Source: Actinomycetota bacterium (GTDB taxonomy: Bacteria > Actinomycetota > Thermoleophilia > Solirubrobacterales > Solirubrobacteraceae). Taken from it: DNA of 64,000 bases. The position numbers and the translations under genes were made by a program. Of the stretch, positions 38,070 through 46,887 are shown one piece after another; position 1 is the first letter of the stretch; each line of letters begins with the position of its first letter. The stretch covers positions 124,001 through 188,000 of the forward strand of contig JAFDWH010000019.1 of the NCBI GenBank assembly GCA_018268595.1, in the 5' to 3' direction. A model generated the notes under the pieces. The model saw only the letters and a list, made by a program, of their open reading frames with translations, had not been told where the DNA came from and did no database searches.

Positions 38070-39406
38070 CACGTCTCCTTCGTCGCTGGTGTGCGGGGGA
38101 TGGGGGAAGTCCTCGCCGCGCGGTCGGCGGCGAGCGGGTCGCGTCCGGCCGCGATGCGGACGAGCGTGCGCAGCGTCGCGCCGGCGCCGCTTGGCAGTCC
38201 GGCCGATGGCGACGCACCGGGGTGCGCGCGTGCGATCCGCACGCGCAGCGCGGCGGGGCGGATGCGGAAGCGCAGCGGCGGCGCGAGCATCGTCGCCTCG
38301 CCGTCGATCCCCGCCGGCACCGGATGGTGGGCCGTCACCTCGAACGACGGCGCGGTCCACTCGCGCCACGGCCGCTGCGGAAGGCGTCCTCGCCCGCCGC
38401 GTCCGGTCGGCGCGCCGGCGACCGTGACGCCGAGCAGCCCGTCGTCGATCCGCGGACGCGTGCCTGAGCCGACCGCGCGCCCCAGCCGGTAGCGGTTGTT
38501 CGACACCAGCACCGCCGCGCCGGAGCGGTGGCGGTGACCGTCGGGGCCGACCCAGCGCAGGTCGAGCCCGCGCCCCTGGGGGCCGAGCACCTCCGGCATC
38601 GTCGCGAGCAGCGTGCGCAGCTTCGCCTCGCGGTAGCCGGGCCGTTGCACCGCCTCCGCGTAGAGCCCGAGCGAGACGTTGTTGACGAACACCCGCCCGT
38701 TGACCTCGGCCAGGTCCACGCGCCGCTCGCCGCCGTCGACGAACGCGTCGAGCGCGCCGACGACGTCGTCGCGGTCGACGCCGAGGTCGAGCGCGAAGTG
38801 GTTGCGCGTGCCGGCCGGCACGCACGCGTAGGGCAGCTCGTGCTCGGCCGCGATCGCCGCGACGATCGCCTGCGAGCCGTCGCCGCCGGCCATCGCGAGC
38901 CCGTCGGCGCCGGCGGCGACGGCGTCGCGCACGAGCCGCTCGAGGTCCGTTCCGGGCGCCAGCTCGATCGGCTCGTAGCCGCGCTCCCGCGCCTCGCGCG
39001 CGAGTCCGAAGCGCTCCGCCTTGCCCCCGCCGGACCGCGGGTTGAAGAACAGCGCCGGCCGTCGCGGGGGCGGCATCGAGAGCAGCGGGACGTGCACGGC
39101 GAACGCGGTCCGGGTGCACGCGAACGCCAGCGCGAGCAGCGCCACCAGCAGCAGCTCCGCGAGTGTCCCGCCTCCCAGCACCAGCGCGAGCGCGCCGCCG
39201 AGCCCGAGCGCGCCGGCCGTCAGCTCGGCGGCGCGCGCGAGGCCGGTGCGCAGCAGCCCCGCCCACAGCGCGGCGGCTCCGGCGGCCGCGAGCGCGAGCA
39301 CCGCGAGCCCGCGCGGGAACGCCTGCACCGCCGCGACGAGCGCGAGCACGAGCGCGCCCGCGCCGAGCAGCAACGCGCCGAGCGCGGCGAGGCGCCGGCG
39401 CGTCAT
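38069..39406 (-). CDS. Diacylglycerol kinase-family lipid kinase with membrane domain
   Basis: The 445-residue protein begins with about four membrane helices (to residue 105) and continues with a DAGK catalytic domain: FFNPRSGGGKAERFG, AMAGGDGSQAIVAA, VPAGTRNHFALDLG, and the C-terminal beta-sandwich with DGEATMLAPP. These enzymes phosphorylate diacylglycerol or related lipids. The divergent neighbour at 14 bases is a PAP2 phosphatase, which performs the reverse type of reaction. ATG 39406 was chosen to keep the first helix. Confidence 0.88.
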   Translation of the reverse strand: MTRRRLAALGALLLGAGALVLALVAAVQAFPRGLAVLALAAAGAAALWAGLLRTGLARAAELTAGALGLGGALALVLGGGTLAELLLVALLALAFACTRTAFAVHVPLLSMPPPRRPALFFNPRSGGGKAERFGLAREARERGYEPIELAPGTDLERLVRDAVAAGADGLAMAGGDGSQAIVAAIAAEHELPYACVPAGTRNHFALDLGVDRDDVVGALDAFVDGGERRVDLAEVNGRVFVNNVSLGLYAEAVQRPGYREAKLRTLLATMPEVLGPQGRGLDLRWVGPDGHRHRSGAAVLVSNNRYRLGRAVGSGTRPRIDDGLLGVTVAGAPTGRGGRGRLPQRPWREWTAPSFEVTAHHPVPAGIDGEATMLAPPLRFRIRPAALRVRIARAHPGASPSAGLPSGAGATLRTLVRIAAGRDPLAADRAARTSPIPRTPATKET

Positions 39407-39420
39407 GGCACCATCGTCCC

Positions 39421-39990
39421 GTGGAGCGAGCAGCCTCTGCACTCGCCGGCTGGCGGCGCGACGCGGCGCGCGTCGACACCGCGCTCTACGCCGCGATCGC
39501 GCAGACGCCGACGCCGGCGCTCGACCGCGCGATGGCGCGGCTCGCGCGCGCCGCTGACCACTCGCGCCTGTCGCTGGCGGCCGCTGCGGCGCTGGCCGCG
39601 ACAGGCGGCCGCGCCGGCCGGCGCGCCGCCGTGCACGGTCTCGCGGCGGTCGGCGTCACGTCCGCCGCGATCAACCTGCTCGCGAAGCCGCTCGGGCGCC
39701 GCCGGCGGCCCGACCGCGTCGCCGAGCAGGTGCCGCTCGCGCGCCACGTGCCGATGCCGTCGACCGCGGCGTTCCCCTCCGGTCACGCCGCGTCGGCGTT
39801 CGCGTTCGCGACCGCCGTCGGGCACGCGCTGCCGCCCGCCGGCGTCCCGCTGCGCGGGCTGGCCGCGCTCGTCGCCTACTCGCGCGTGCACGTCGGCGTG
39901 CACTATCCGGGCGACGTCGTCGTCGGGGCGCTGGCCGGGACGGCGTTCGCGCAGCTCACCACCGCTGCGCTCGAGCGTCGCGTGCGGTGA
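39421..39990 (+). CDS. PAP2-family phosphatase
   Basis: The 189-residue protein has the phosphatase motifs KPLGRRRRPD, FPSGHAASAFAFATAVG and YSRVHVGVHYPGDVVVGA, each on or near a membrane helix. It probably dephosphorylates phosphatidate or a polyprenyl diphosphate. The start GTG lies 14 bases from the divergent lipid kinase start, so both share one promoter region and may balance a lipid pool. Confidence 0.88.
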   Translation: MERAASALAGWRRDAARVDTALYAAIAQTPTPALDRAMARLARAADHSRLSLAAAAALAATGGRAGRRAAVHGLAAVGVTSAAINLLAKPLGRRRRPDRVAEQVPLARHVPMPSTAAFPSGHAASAFAFATAVGHALPPAGVPLRGLAALVAYSRVHVGVHYPGDVVVGALAGTAFAQLTTAALERRVR

Positions 39991-40108
39991 CGGGCGCATG
40001 CTGCGAGGCTCCCGCATCGCGGCGGCGCGGCCAAGGGCGCGGGCATCACTCGGAGGGTGGGGCGGCCATGCGTTGGCCGATCCCCGCGCGCGGGGTAGGT
40101 TTGAGCGC

Positions 40109-40357
40109 ATGCCGACCGACGAGCAGATCCAGGAGCAGATCGAGGCGCTCGAGCAGGAGCGCCTGACGTTGCGCGAGCGGGAGGGGGAGCACGACCCGAC
40201 GCAGGCGGCGGACGTCGCCCGCGTGGAGGAGATCCGCGTCGAGCTCGACCGCCTGTGGGACCTGCAGCGCCAGCGCAACGCGCTGCGCGAGGCGGGGCGC
40301 GACCCCGAGGAGGCGTCTGAGCGCTCCGCGGAGGTCGTCGAGAAGTACTGGCAGTAG
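40109..40357 (+). CDS. DUF2630-family coiled-coil protein
   Basis: The 82-residue protein is a helical hairpin: QIQEQIEALEQERLTLRERE, then VARVEEIRVELDRLWDLQRQRNALREAGRDPEEASERS and the VVEKYWQ end typical of DUF2630. The function is unknown. TAGGTT at 40096-40101 lies seven bases before the ATG. Confidence 0.85.
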   Translation: MPTDEQIQEQIEALEQERLTLREREGEHDPTQAADVARVEEIRVELDRLWDLQRQRNALREAGRDPEEASERSAEVVEKYWQ

Positions 40358-40409
40358 CGCGCCGGCGGGCCTCGCGAGTCGGCGCGTGCGGCGATGACGC
40401 GCTCGCTAA

Positions 40410-40427
40410 CCTTACGTTGACGTAAGG
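40410..40427. promoter_or_regulatory. MerR-type operator
   Basis: CCTTACG-TTGA-CGTAAGG is a perfect 7+4+7 inverted repeat, the same architecture as SoxR and other MerR-family operators. It lies ahead of the MFS pump whose last base pairs overlap a merR gene, so autoregulation by that protein is likely. Confidence 0.65.
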
Positions 40428-40544
40428 ATCAGGATCATCGGCGCCACAGCGAACCCCACCACCGCCGCACGACGTCGCCTGCCGGGCGTCGCCGCCGACC
40501 ACCACCACTACAAGTGGTGGGCGCTGTCGTGCACGAGCCTCGGG

Positions 40545-41915
40545 ATGCTGCTGGCGACGACCAACTCCGGCACGCTGATCATCGCCCTGCCGGATCTCGA
40601 GCGGGAGCTCGGCACGAGCCTGCTCGCGCTCGTGTGGGTGATCCTCGCGTACATGATCGCCTCGACGGTCCTGGTCCTCACGTGCGGGCGGCTGTCCGAC
40701 CTGTTCGGCCGCAAGCGCGCCTACGTCGCCGGCTTCGTCGTGTTCGCGCTCGCCTCGCTCGGCGCCGGCTTCGCGGCCGACGGCACGCAGCTGATCCTGT
40801 GGCGGATCGTCCAGGGCGTCGGCGCGGCGCTGCTGTTCGCGAACGCCTCCGCGCTCGTGACCGACGCGTTCCCGCGCGAGCAGCTCGGCGTCGCGATGGG
40901 CACGAACGTGATGGTCGCGGCGATCGGCCTCGTGATCGGGCCGGTGCTGGGCGGCGCGCTGGTCGCGGTCGGCTGGCAGTGGGTCTTCTGGTTCAACGTC
41001 CCGTTCGCGCTCGCCGGCAGCCTGTGGGGGTGGCTGATCCTGCACGAGCTGGCGAGACAGGACAGCGTGCGCGGCTTCGATCCGCTCGGCACGCTCACGT
41101 TCGTCGCGGGCCTGACGGGCCTCGTGCTGGGGATCTCGCGCGGCGGCTTGTCCGGCTGGGGCGACCCGGTCGTGGTCGTCAGCCTCGCCGCCGCCGTCGT
41201 CCTGCTGCCGTCCTTCGTGCTGATCGAGCACCGCTCGCGCGCGCCGATGCTCGACCTGACGATCTTCGAGAACCGCCTGTTCGCGGCCGCGACCGGCGCC
41301 GCCTTCATCAACGGCCTGTCCCGCTTCGCGCTGATGTTCGTGTTCGTCTTCTACTTCCAGGGCGCGCAGGGCGACGACCCGATCACCGCCGGCCTGAAGC
41401 TCGCGCCGCTCGCGCTCGGGATGCTCGTCAGCTCGCCGCTGGCGGGCGCGTGGGCGGACCGCCGCGACTCGCGCGCGCTCGCCGCGCTCGGGATGCTCGT
41501 GACCGCCGCCGGGCTCGCGGGCATGACGCTGCTGGAGGCCGACTCGTCCTACTGGCTCTCGAGCCTGTGGCTGTTCGTCGTCGGCGTCGGCTCCGGCATG
41601 TTCAACTCGCCCAACACGGCAGCGATGATGGGCACGGTCCCGCCGCATCGGCGCGGGATCGCCGCCGGTGCGCGGATGATGCTGCAGAACACCGGTGCGA
41701 TCCTGTCGATCGCCTTCGTGCTCGCCGTCATCACCGCCGCCGTGCCGAGAGACGTGTTGTTCAAGATCTTCTCCGGGCTCGCCGCCGGCCTCACCAACGA
41801 GCAGCTCGCACCGTTCATCTCCAACATGCACACGGCGCTGTGGGTGCTCGCGGCCGTCTCGCTGCTCGGCGCGTTCGTGTCGCTGCTGCGCCCGCGCCGG
41901 GAGGTGAGCGCGTGA
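40545..41915 (+). CDS. MFS efflux transporter, DHA2 (14-helix) type
   Basis: The protein (456 residues from ATG 40545) has motif A GRLSDLFGRKRAY, motif C-like GPVLGGALVAVGWQWVFWFNVP and about 13-14 helices, as in EmrB/QacA drug exporters. In-frame sequence upstream of the ATG, HHYKWWALSCTSLG, looks like the genuine start of helix 1, yet back to the stop at 40407 it contains no ATG, GTG or TTG, only CTG and ATC codons. The true N-terminus is therefore uncertain. The stop overlaps the MerR gene by four bases. Confidence 0.85.
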   Translation: MLLATTNSGTLIIALPDLERELGTSLLALVWVILAYMIASTVLVLTCGRLSDLFGRKRAYVAGFVVFALASLGAGFAADGTQLILWRIVQGVGAALLFANASALVTDAFPREQLGVAMGTNVMVAAIGLVIGPVLGGALVAVGWQWVFWFNVPFALAGSLWGWLILHELARQDSVRGFDPLGTLTFVAGLTGLVLGISRGGLSGWGDPVVVVSLAAAVVLLPSFVLIEHRSRAPMLDLTIFENRLFAAATGAAFINGLSRFALMFVFVFYFQGAQGDDPITAGLKLAPLALGMLVSSPLAGAWADRRDSRALAALGMLVTAAGLAGMTLLEADSSYWLSSLWLFVVGVGSGMFNSPNTAAMMGTVPPHRRGIAAGARMMLQNTGAILSIAFVLAVITAAVPRDVLFKIFSGLAAGLTNEQLAPFISNMHTALWVLAAVSLLGAFVSLLRPRREVSA

Positions 41916-42364
41916 GCGCGCAGCAGGCGACGCTGCTGCGGATCGGCGACGTCGCGCGGCTCGTCGGGACGACGCCGCGGACGATCCGCTACTACGAGGA
42001 GAAGGGACTGCTGCCGCCGGCCGAAGGGCGCGCCGCCGGCCAGCACCGCCTCTACGACGAGCAGGACGTCGAGCGGCTGCGCGAGCTGCTGCGGATGCGC
42101 AACCTGCTCGGCGTGCCGCTGGAGGAGCTGCGCGAGCTGGTCGCGGTCGACGACGAGCGCGCGCTGCTGCGCAGCGAGCTGCACCGCACCGACGAGCGGA
42201 ACGAGCGTGAGCGGATCCTGCATCGCCTCGACGCGCTCGCCGAGCGCCAGCTCGCGGCCGTCGAGCGGCGCGCCGCGGAGCTGGACGAGCTGCGCGAGGA
42301 GATCGCCGCGCGTCGCGCGCGCATCGCCGAGCTGCTCGCCGAGTCCGAGCGCAGCAGCGGCTGA
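41912..42364 (+). CDS. MerR-family transcription regulator
   Basis: The 150-residue protein has the MerR winged helix (LLRIGDVARLVGTTPRTIRYYEEKGLLPPAE, HRLYDEQDVERLREL) and a long dimerisation coiled coil to the C-terminus. There is no separate ligand domain or metal-binding cysteine, so the inducer is unknown. It is the second gene of an operon with the pump and likely binds the palindrome at 40410-40427. Confidence 0.9.
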   Translation: MSAQQATLLRIGDVARLVGTTPRTIRYYEEKGLLPPAEGRAAGQHRLYDEQDVERLRELLRMRNLLGVPLEELRELVAVDDERALLRSELHRTDERNERERILHRLDALAERQLAAVERRAAELDELREEIAARRARIAELLAESERSSG

Positions 42365-42412
42365 GCGCCCGGCCGTGCTACACGTGCGGCGCGAGCGGGA
42401 AAGCACCCCTTC

Positions 42413-43717
42413 GTGCCCCCTACGCTGGCCGATCGGATCGCGCCCGAGCTGACGCGGATCGCCGGCGGCGCGTTCGCGCGCCTGCCGCTCGCGCTGGAGC
42501 TGTGGGACGGCAGCGAGCTGCCGGCGAGCGCCGTGCCCGCAGCGCCGGCGCCGCCGCGGCTGCGCGTGCGCGACCCGCGCGCGCTGGCCACGATCGCCCG
42601 CCATCCGGACCAGCTCGGCCTCGGCCGCGCATGGGTCGCGGGCGCGCTCGAGCTGGACGGCGACGCCGAGGCGGCGCTGCGCGCCGGCGAGTCGCTGCGC
42701 GACACGCGCGTGTCGTGGTCCGACCGGCTGCGGGCACTGCGGCTGGCGCGTCGCGTCGGCGTGCCGTTGCTGCGACCGCTGCCGCGGCCGGCGGCGGAGG
42801 CGCGCCTGCGCGGCCGGCGCCACAGCCTGCGGCGCGACCGCGTCGCGGCCCGCCACCACTACGACGTGCCGACGAGCTTCTACCGGCTCGTGCTCGGCCC
42901 CTCGCTCGTCTACTCGTGCGCGTGCTTCGCGGCGCCCGACGAGTCGCTCGAGTCCGCGCAGGAGCGCAAGCTCGAGCGCGTCTGCCGCAAGCTCGGGCTG
43001 GAGCAGGACCAGCGGCTGCTCGACGTCGGCTGTGGCTGGGGCTCGCTGCTGCTGCACGCCGCGCAGCGTCACGGCGTGCGCGGGCTCGGGATCACGCTCT
43101 CGCGCGCGCAGGCGCAGGAGGCGCGCCGGCGGATCGCGGCGGCGGGGCTGGCCGACCGCGTCGAGGTCCGTGTCGCGGACTACCGCGAGCTGGACGGCGA
43201 GCGCTTCGACGCGGTCGCCTCGATCGGGATGGTCGAGCACGTCGGCGTCGACCTGCTGACGACGTACGCCCGGCAGCTCGCGACGCTCGTGCGCCCCGGC
43301 GGGCGGATCCTCAACCACGGGATCGTGCGGCTCACGCCGGCGCCCCGCTCGGATCGCACGTTCATCGCGCGCTACGTCTTCCCGGACGGCGAGCTGCACC
43401 CCCTCAGCGCGGTGCTGACGGCGTTCGAGCTGGCTCGCCTGGAGGTGCGTGACGTCGAGACGCTGCGCGAGCACTACCCGCTGACGCTGCGCGCCTGGAG
43501 TCGCAACCTCGCACGCGAGCGCGAGGCGGCGGTCGCCCAGGCGGGCGCGCAGCGTGAGCGCGTCTGGCGGCTCTACATGGCCGGCGCCGCGCTCGCGTTC
43601 GAGCGCGGCGAGATCGGCGTCTTCCAGACCCTGGCGGTGCGGCCGGGCGCGCCGCACCGCCTGCCCCTGCTGCGCGACGCGCAGCCGGCGGCCGCGCGTG
43701 CGGTCGTCGCCGCGTAG
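42413..43717 (+). CDS. Cyclopropane-fatty-acyl-phospholipid synthase family methyltransferase
   Basis: The 434-residue protein has an N-terminal lipid-binding domain and a C-terminal SAM methyltransferase with HHYDVPTSFYRLVLGPSLVYSCACF, LLDVGCGWGSLLLHAAQRHGVRGLGITLS, MVEHVG and YVFPDGELHPLS. It transfers a methylene from SAM to unsaturated acyl chains in membrane phospholipids, or makes related methyl branches. The GTG start was taken as the first in-frame start after the MerR gene. Confidence 0.9.
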   Translation: MPPTLADRIAPELTRIAGGAFARLPLALELWDGSELPASAVPAAPAPPRLRVRDPRALATIARHPDQLGLGRAWVAGALELDGDAEAALRAGESLRDTRVSWSDRLRALRLARRVGVPLLRPLPRPAAEARLRGRRHSLRRDRVAARHHYDVPTSFYRLVLGPSLVYSCACFAAPDESLESAQERKLERVCRKLGLEQDQRLLDVGCGWGSLLLHAAQRHGVRGLGITLSRAQAQEARRRIAAAGLADRVEVRVADYRELDGERFDAVASIGMVEHVGVDLLTTYARQLATLVRPGGRILNHGIVRLTPAPRSDRTFIARYVFPDGELHPLSAVLTAFELARLEVRDVETLREHYPLTLRAWSRNLAREREAAVAQAGAQRERVWRLYMAGAALAFERGEIGVFQTLAVRPGAPHRLPLLRDAQPAAARAVVAA

Positions 43718-43755
43718 CCGGGCGCGAGCGCCGGCCCGGCGCGGCCTGATGGCCA

Positions 43756-43916
43756 ATTCCAGGATCTCGCGGCGCGAGGGTCACGCTGGCCGGCGCCGGG
43801 CGTCACACGGCGTCTCGCCGATGCCATCGGCATCGCCTTCGACACCGCATGTCGTCCGGCATCCGCCCATCGCACCCCTCGCATCCACGATCTCGCTGGA
43901 ATCGACCATCTAGGAT
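43756..43916 (+). promoter_or_regulatory. thrS upstream region: stem-enclosed segment and -10 box
   Basis: ATTCCAG (43756-43762) pairs with CTGGAAT (43896-43902) around a 133-base segment that holds a perfect CGATGCC-ATC-GGCATCG hairpin (43819-43835). A TAGGAT box follows at 43911-43916, nine bases before the thrS ATG. If that box is the promoter the structured part lies upstream of the transcript; if transcription starts earlier it is a leader. Confidence 0.35.
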
Positions 43917-43925
43917 CCCCCTCCG

Positions 43926-45845
43926 ATGCGGATCCTGCTGCCCGACGACACTGAGCTGGCGCTCGAGGACGGCGCCACCGGCGCCGACGCCGCCGCTGCG
44001 ATCGGCGCCGGCCTCGCGCGCGCCGCGCTCGCGGTGAAGGCCGACGGGCGCCTGCAGGACCTCTCGGCGCCGCTGCACGACGGCGCGCGGCTGGAGATCG
44101 TCACGCCCTCCAGCGACGACGCGCTCGAGCTGCTGCGCCACGACACCGCGCACGTGCTGGCGGCGGCCGTGATGGACCTCTATCCGGGCGTGAAGATCTC
44201 GATCGGCCCTCCGATCGAGCACGGCTTCTACTACGACTTCGAGTTCCCCGACGGCGTCACGATCTCCGACGCCGACTTCGAGCGCATCGAGGCGAAGATG
44301 CGCGAGCACGTGAAGGCCGACGAGCGCTTCGCGCGCGAGGACGTCAGCGTCGGCGAGGCGCTCGAGCGCTTCGTGCGCGAGGACCAGCCCTACAAGGTCG
44401 AGCTGATCGAGGACCTCGTGAGAAACGAAGGCGTCGAGACCGTCTCGCTCTACACGAACGGCCCCTTCACGGACCTCTGCCGCGGCCCGCACGGTCCCGG
44501 CACGAAGCGCATCAAGGCGTTCAAGCTGCAGTCGGTCGCGGGCGCCTACTGGCGCGGCGACGCGAGCCGCACGATGCTCACGCGCATCTACGGCACCGCC
44601 TTCTTCTCCAGAGAGGAGCTGGCCGAGCACCTGGAGCGGTTGGAGGAGGCGAAAGCGCGCGACCACCGCAAGCTCGGCGTCGAGCTGGGCCTGTTCCGCT
44701 TCTCGCCGGTCGCGCCGGGCGCGGCCTTCTGGCTGCCGCACGGCACGCGCGTCTTCAACGCGCTCGTCGCGCTCTCACGCGAGATGGGCGAGCTTCACGG
44801 TTATTCAGAGGTCAAGACGCCGCAGATCTTCGACAGCGTGCTGTGGGAGACCTCCGGCCACTGGGGCAAGTACCGCGAGAACATGTTCGTCACGCAGGCC
44901 GAGGAGCGGCAGATGGCGATCAAGCCGATGAACTGCCCCGGCCACGCGCACCTCTATGCGAGCGAGCGCCACTCCTACAAGGAGCTGCCGATCCGCTACA
45001 GCGAGCCCGGCCTGCTGCACCGCAACGAGCCGTCCGGCACGCTGCACGGGCTGCTGCGCGTGCGCCACTTCGCGCAGGACGACGCCCACATCTTCTGCAC
45101 CGAGGAGCAGGTGCAGGACGAGGTGGTCGGCTGCCTCGACTTCGCCTTCTCGACGCTCGGCCTGTTCGGCTTCGACGTCCAGCTCGAGCTGTCGACGCGC
45201 CCGGAGAACCGCATCGGCAGCGACGAGATGTGGGACCGCGCGGAGGGCAAGCTGCGCCAGGCGCTGGAGGACCGTGGGCTCGCCTACGAGTTGAACGAGG
45301 GCGACGGCGCCTTCTACGGCCCGAAGATCGACTACCACGTGAAGGACTCGCTCGGCCGCTCGTGGCAGCTCGGCACCGTCCAGCTCGACTACTCGATGCC
45401 GGAGCGCTTCGGCCTCACGTACACCGGCGCGGACGACCGAGAGCACCGGCCGGTGATGATCCACCGTGCCGCGTTCGGCTCCTACGAGCGCTTCATCGGG
45501 ATCCTGATCGAGCACCTCGCGGGGCGCTTCCCGCTGTGGCTCGCGCCCGTGCAGGCGATCGTGCTGCCGATCGCCGACCGCCACAACGCCTACGCGTCCG
45601 AGGTCGTCGAGGCGCTGCGCGCGGCGGGCCTGCGGGTGGAGGTGGACGAGCGCGGCGAGTCGGTCGGTCGCAAGATCCGCGACGCCGAGCTGCGCAAGAT
45701 CCCGCTGATGCTCGTCGTCGGCGACGCGGAGGCGGACGGCGGCACCGTCTCGGTGCGCGAGCACGGGGCGGAGGAGGCGAGAGGCGTGCCGGTGGCGGAG
45801 CTCGCTGCCCGCATCGCCGAGCAGGCGGCCGCGCGCGCCGCGTGA
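43926..45845 (+). CDS. thrS: Threonyl-tRNA synthetase
   Basis: The 639-residue enzyme attaches threonine to tRNA-Thr. It has an N-terminal TGS domain (MRILLPDDTELALEDG), the editing domain with RHDTAHVLAAAV and CRGPHG, a class II core with motif 2 (RYSEPGLLHRNEPSGTLHGLLRVR) and motif 3 (HRAAFGSYERFIGILIEH), and a C-terminal anticodon-binding domain. The SIGPPIEHGFYYDF segment is typical. It precedes infC as in many bacteria. Confidence 0.97.
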   Translation: MRILLPDDTELALEDGATGADAAAAIGAGLARAALAVKADGRLQDLSAPLHDGARLEIVTPSSDDALELLRHDTAHVLAAAVMDLYPGVKISIGPPIEHGFYYDFEFPDGVTISDADFERIEAKMREHVKADERFAREDVSVGEALERFVREDQPYKVELIEDLVRNEGVETVSLYTNGPFTDLCRGPHGPGTKRIKAFKLQSVAGAYWRGDASRTMLTRIYGTAFFSREELAEHLERLEEAKARDHRKLGVELGLFRFSPVAPGAAFWLPHGTRVFNALVALSREMGELHGYSEVKTPQIFDSVLWETSGHWGKYRENMFVTQAEERQMAIKPMNCPGHAHLYASERHSYKELPIRYSEPGLLHRNEPSGTLHGLLRVRHFAQDDAHIFCTEEQVQDEVVGCLDFAFSTLGLFGFDVQLELSTRPENRIGSDEMWDRAEGKLRQALEDRGLAYELNEGDGAFYGPKIDYHVKDSLGRSWQLGTVQLDYSMPERFGLTYTGADDREHRPVMIHRAAFGSYERFIGILIEHLAGRFPLWLAPVQAIVLPIADRHNAYASEVVEALRAAGLRVEVDERGESVGRKIRDAELRKIPLMLVVGDAEADGGTVSVREHGAEEARGVPVAELAARIAEQAAARAA

Positions 45846-45877
45846 GACGCACCCGTCGCCACTTCGCGATCCGCCGC

Positions 45878-45883
45878 TATACT
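45878..45883 (+). promoter_or_regulatory. -10 box upstream of infC
   Basis: TATACT in GCTATACTCGC, identical over 11 bases to the tRNA-Gly promoter. It implies a leader of about 70 bases before infC. Confidence 0.45.
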
Positions 45884-45957
45884 CGCCCGACGTTGATGAT
45901 TTGTCCGTCCACCGAACCGCGCCTCCCCGCTTGACGCGCACGCACGCCGCCAGCTAA

Positions 45958-46869
45958 GTGCCGGTTCCGCGACGATTCGACCGGCGCCCGCCCGAGCGGG
46001 ACACGACGCGCATCAACGAACGCATCCGCGTTCCGGAGGTGCGGCTCATCGACGACGAGGGTCAGCAGGTGGGGATCCTCAAGACGCCCGATGCGCTGCG
46101 CTATGCGCAGGAGCGCGACCTCGACCTCGTCGAGGTGGCCGCCGACGCGCGCCCGCCCGTCTGCCGCGTGCTCGACTACTCGAAGTACAAGTACGAGCAG
46201 GCGCAGAAGCAGAAGGCCGCGCGCAAGCACCAGCAGCAGATCACGATCCGCGAGATCAAGTTCCGCCCGAAGATCGCGCAGAACGACTACGACACGAAGA
46301 AGGGGCACGTCACCCGCTTCCTCAAGCACAAGGACAAGGTCAAGGTCACGATCATGTTCCGCGGGCGCGAGGTGACGCATCCGGAGCGCGGGCAGATGCT
46401 GCTGGAGAGACTTGCGGAGGAGCTGGCCGAGCTGGCCGTCGTCGAGCAGCGTCCGATCCAGGACGGCCGCAACATGACGATGATGCTCGGGCCCTCCAAG
46501 GCGATCCTCGCCGAGGGCGCGGACGCGAGAGCGGCCGCGGACGGCGGGGATGCTCCCGCGGCCGAGGCGAGCGCCGCTCCGGCCGACGAGGCGAGAGCTG
46601 TCGCGCCGGCCGAGGAGAGCGCCGCTCCCGCTGAGGAGGCAGCTGCTCCCGCCGACGAGATGCCCGCCGCACCCGCCGACGAGGTGCCCGCCGCGCCCGT
46701 CGGCGAGGAGAGCGCTGCTCCCGCTGAGGAGGCAGCCGCTCCCGCCGACGAGGCGCCTGCCGCGCCCGCCGACGAGGCGAGCGCCGACAGCGCCGCGGCC
46801 GGCGACGCCGCCGCCGACGGCAAGCCGCCCGCCAGAAGACCCGCCGCCAAGCGCGCCGCCGCGCGCTAG
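45958..46869 (+). CDS. infC: Translation initiation factor IF-3 with long C-terminal tail
   Basis: IF-3 binds the 30S subunit and checks start-codon pairing. Residues 20-185 match the family: [64 protein letters not shown] and [13 protein letters not shown] tail of about 115 residues follows, made of Ala, Pro, Glu and Asp with recurring PADE and PAEE units, ending in [11 protein letters not shown]. Most IF-3 proteins stop near residue 180. GTG 45958 directly follows an in-frame TAA, so a longer form is excluded. Confidence 0.95.
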   Translation: MPVPRRFDRRPPERDTTRINERIRVPEVRLIDDEGQQVGILKTPDALRYAQERDLDLVEVAADARPPVCRVLDYSKYKYEQAQKQKAARKHQQQITIREIKFRPKIAQNDYDTKKGHVTRFLKHKDKVKVTIMFRGREVTHPERGQMLLERLAEELAELAVVEQRPIQDGRNMTMMLGPSKAILAEGADARAAADGGDAPAAEASAAPADEARAVAPAEESAAPAEEAAAPADEMPAAPADEVPAAPVGEESAAPAEEAAAPADEAPAAPADEASADSAAAGDAAADGKPPARRPAAKRAAAR

Positions 46870-46887
46870 CGTCCCGCCGCGCCGCGG

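Noticed and set aside
43718-43925. T-box riboswitch upstream of thrS
   Set aside because: No T-box sequence, specifier loop or terminator/antiterminator pair is visible, and actinobacterial T-boxes mostly precede ileS.
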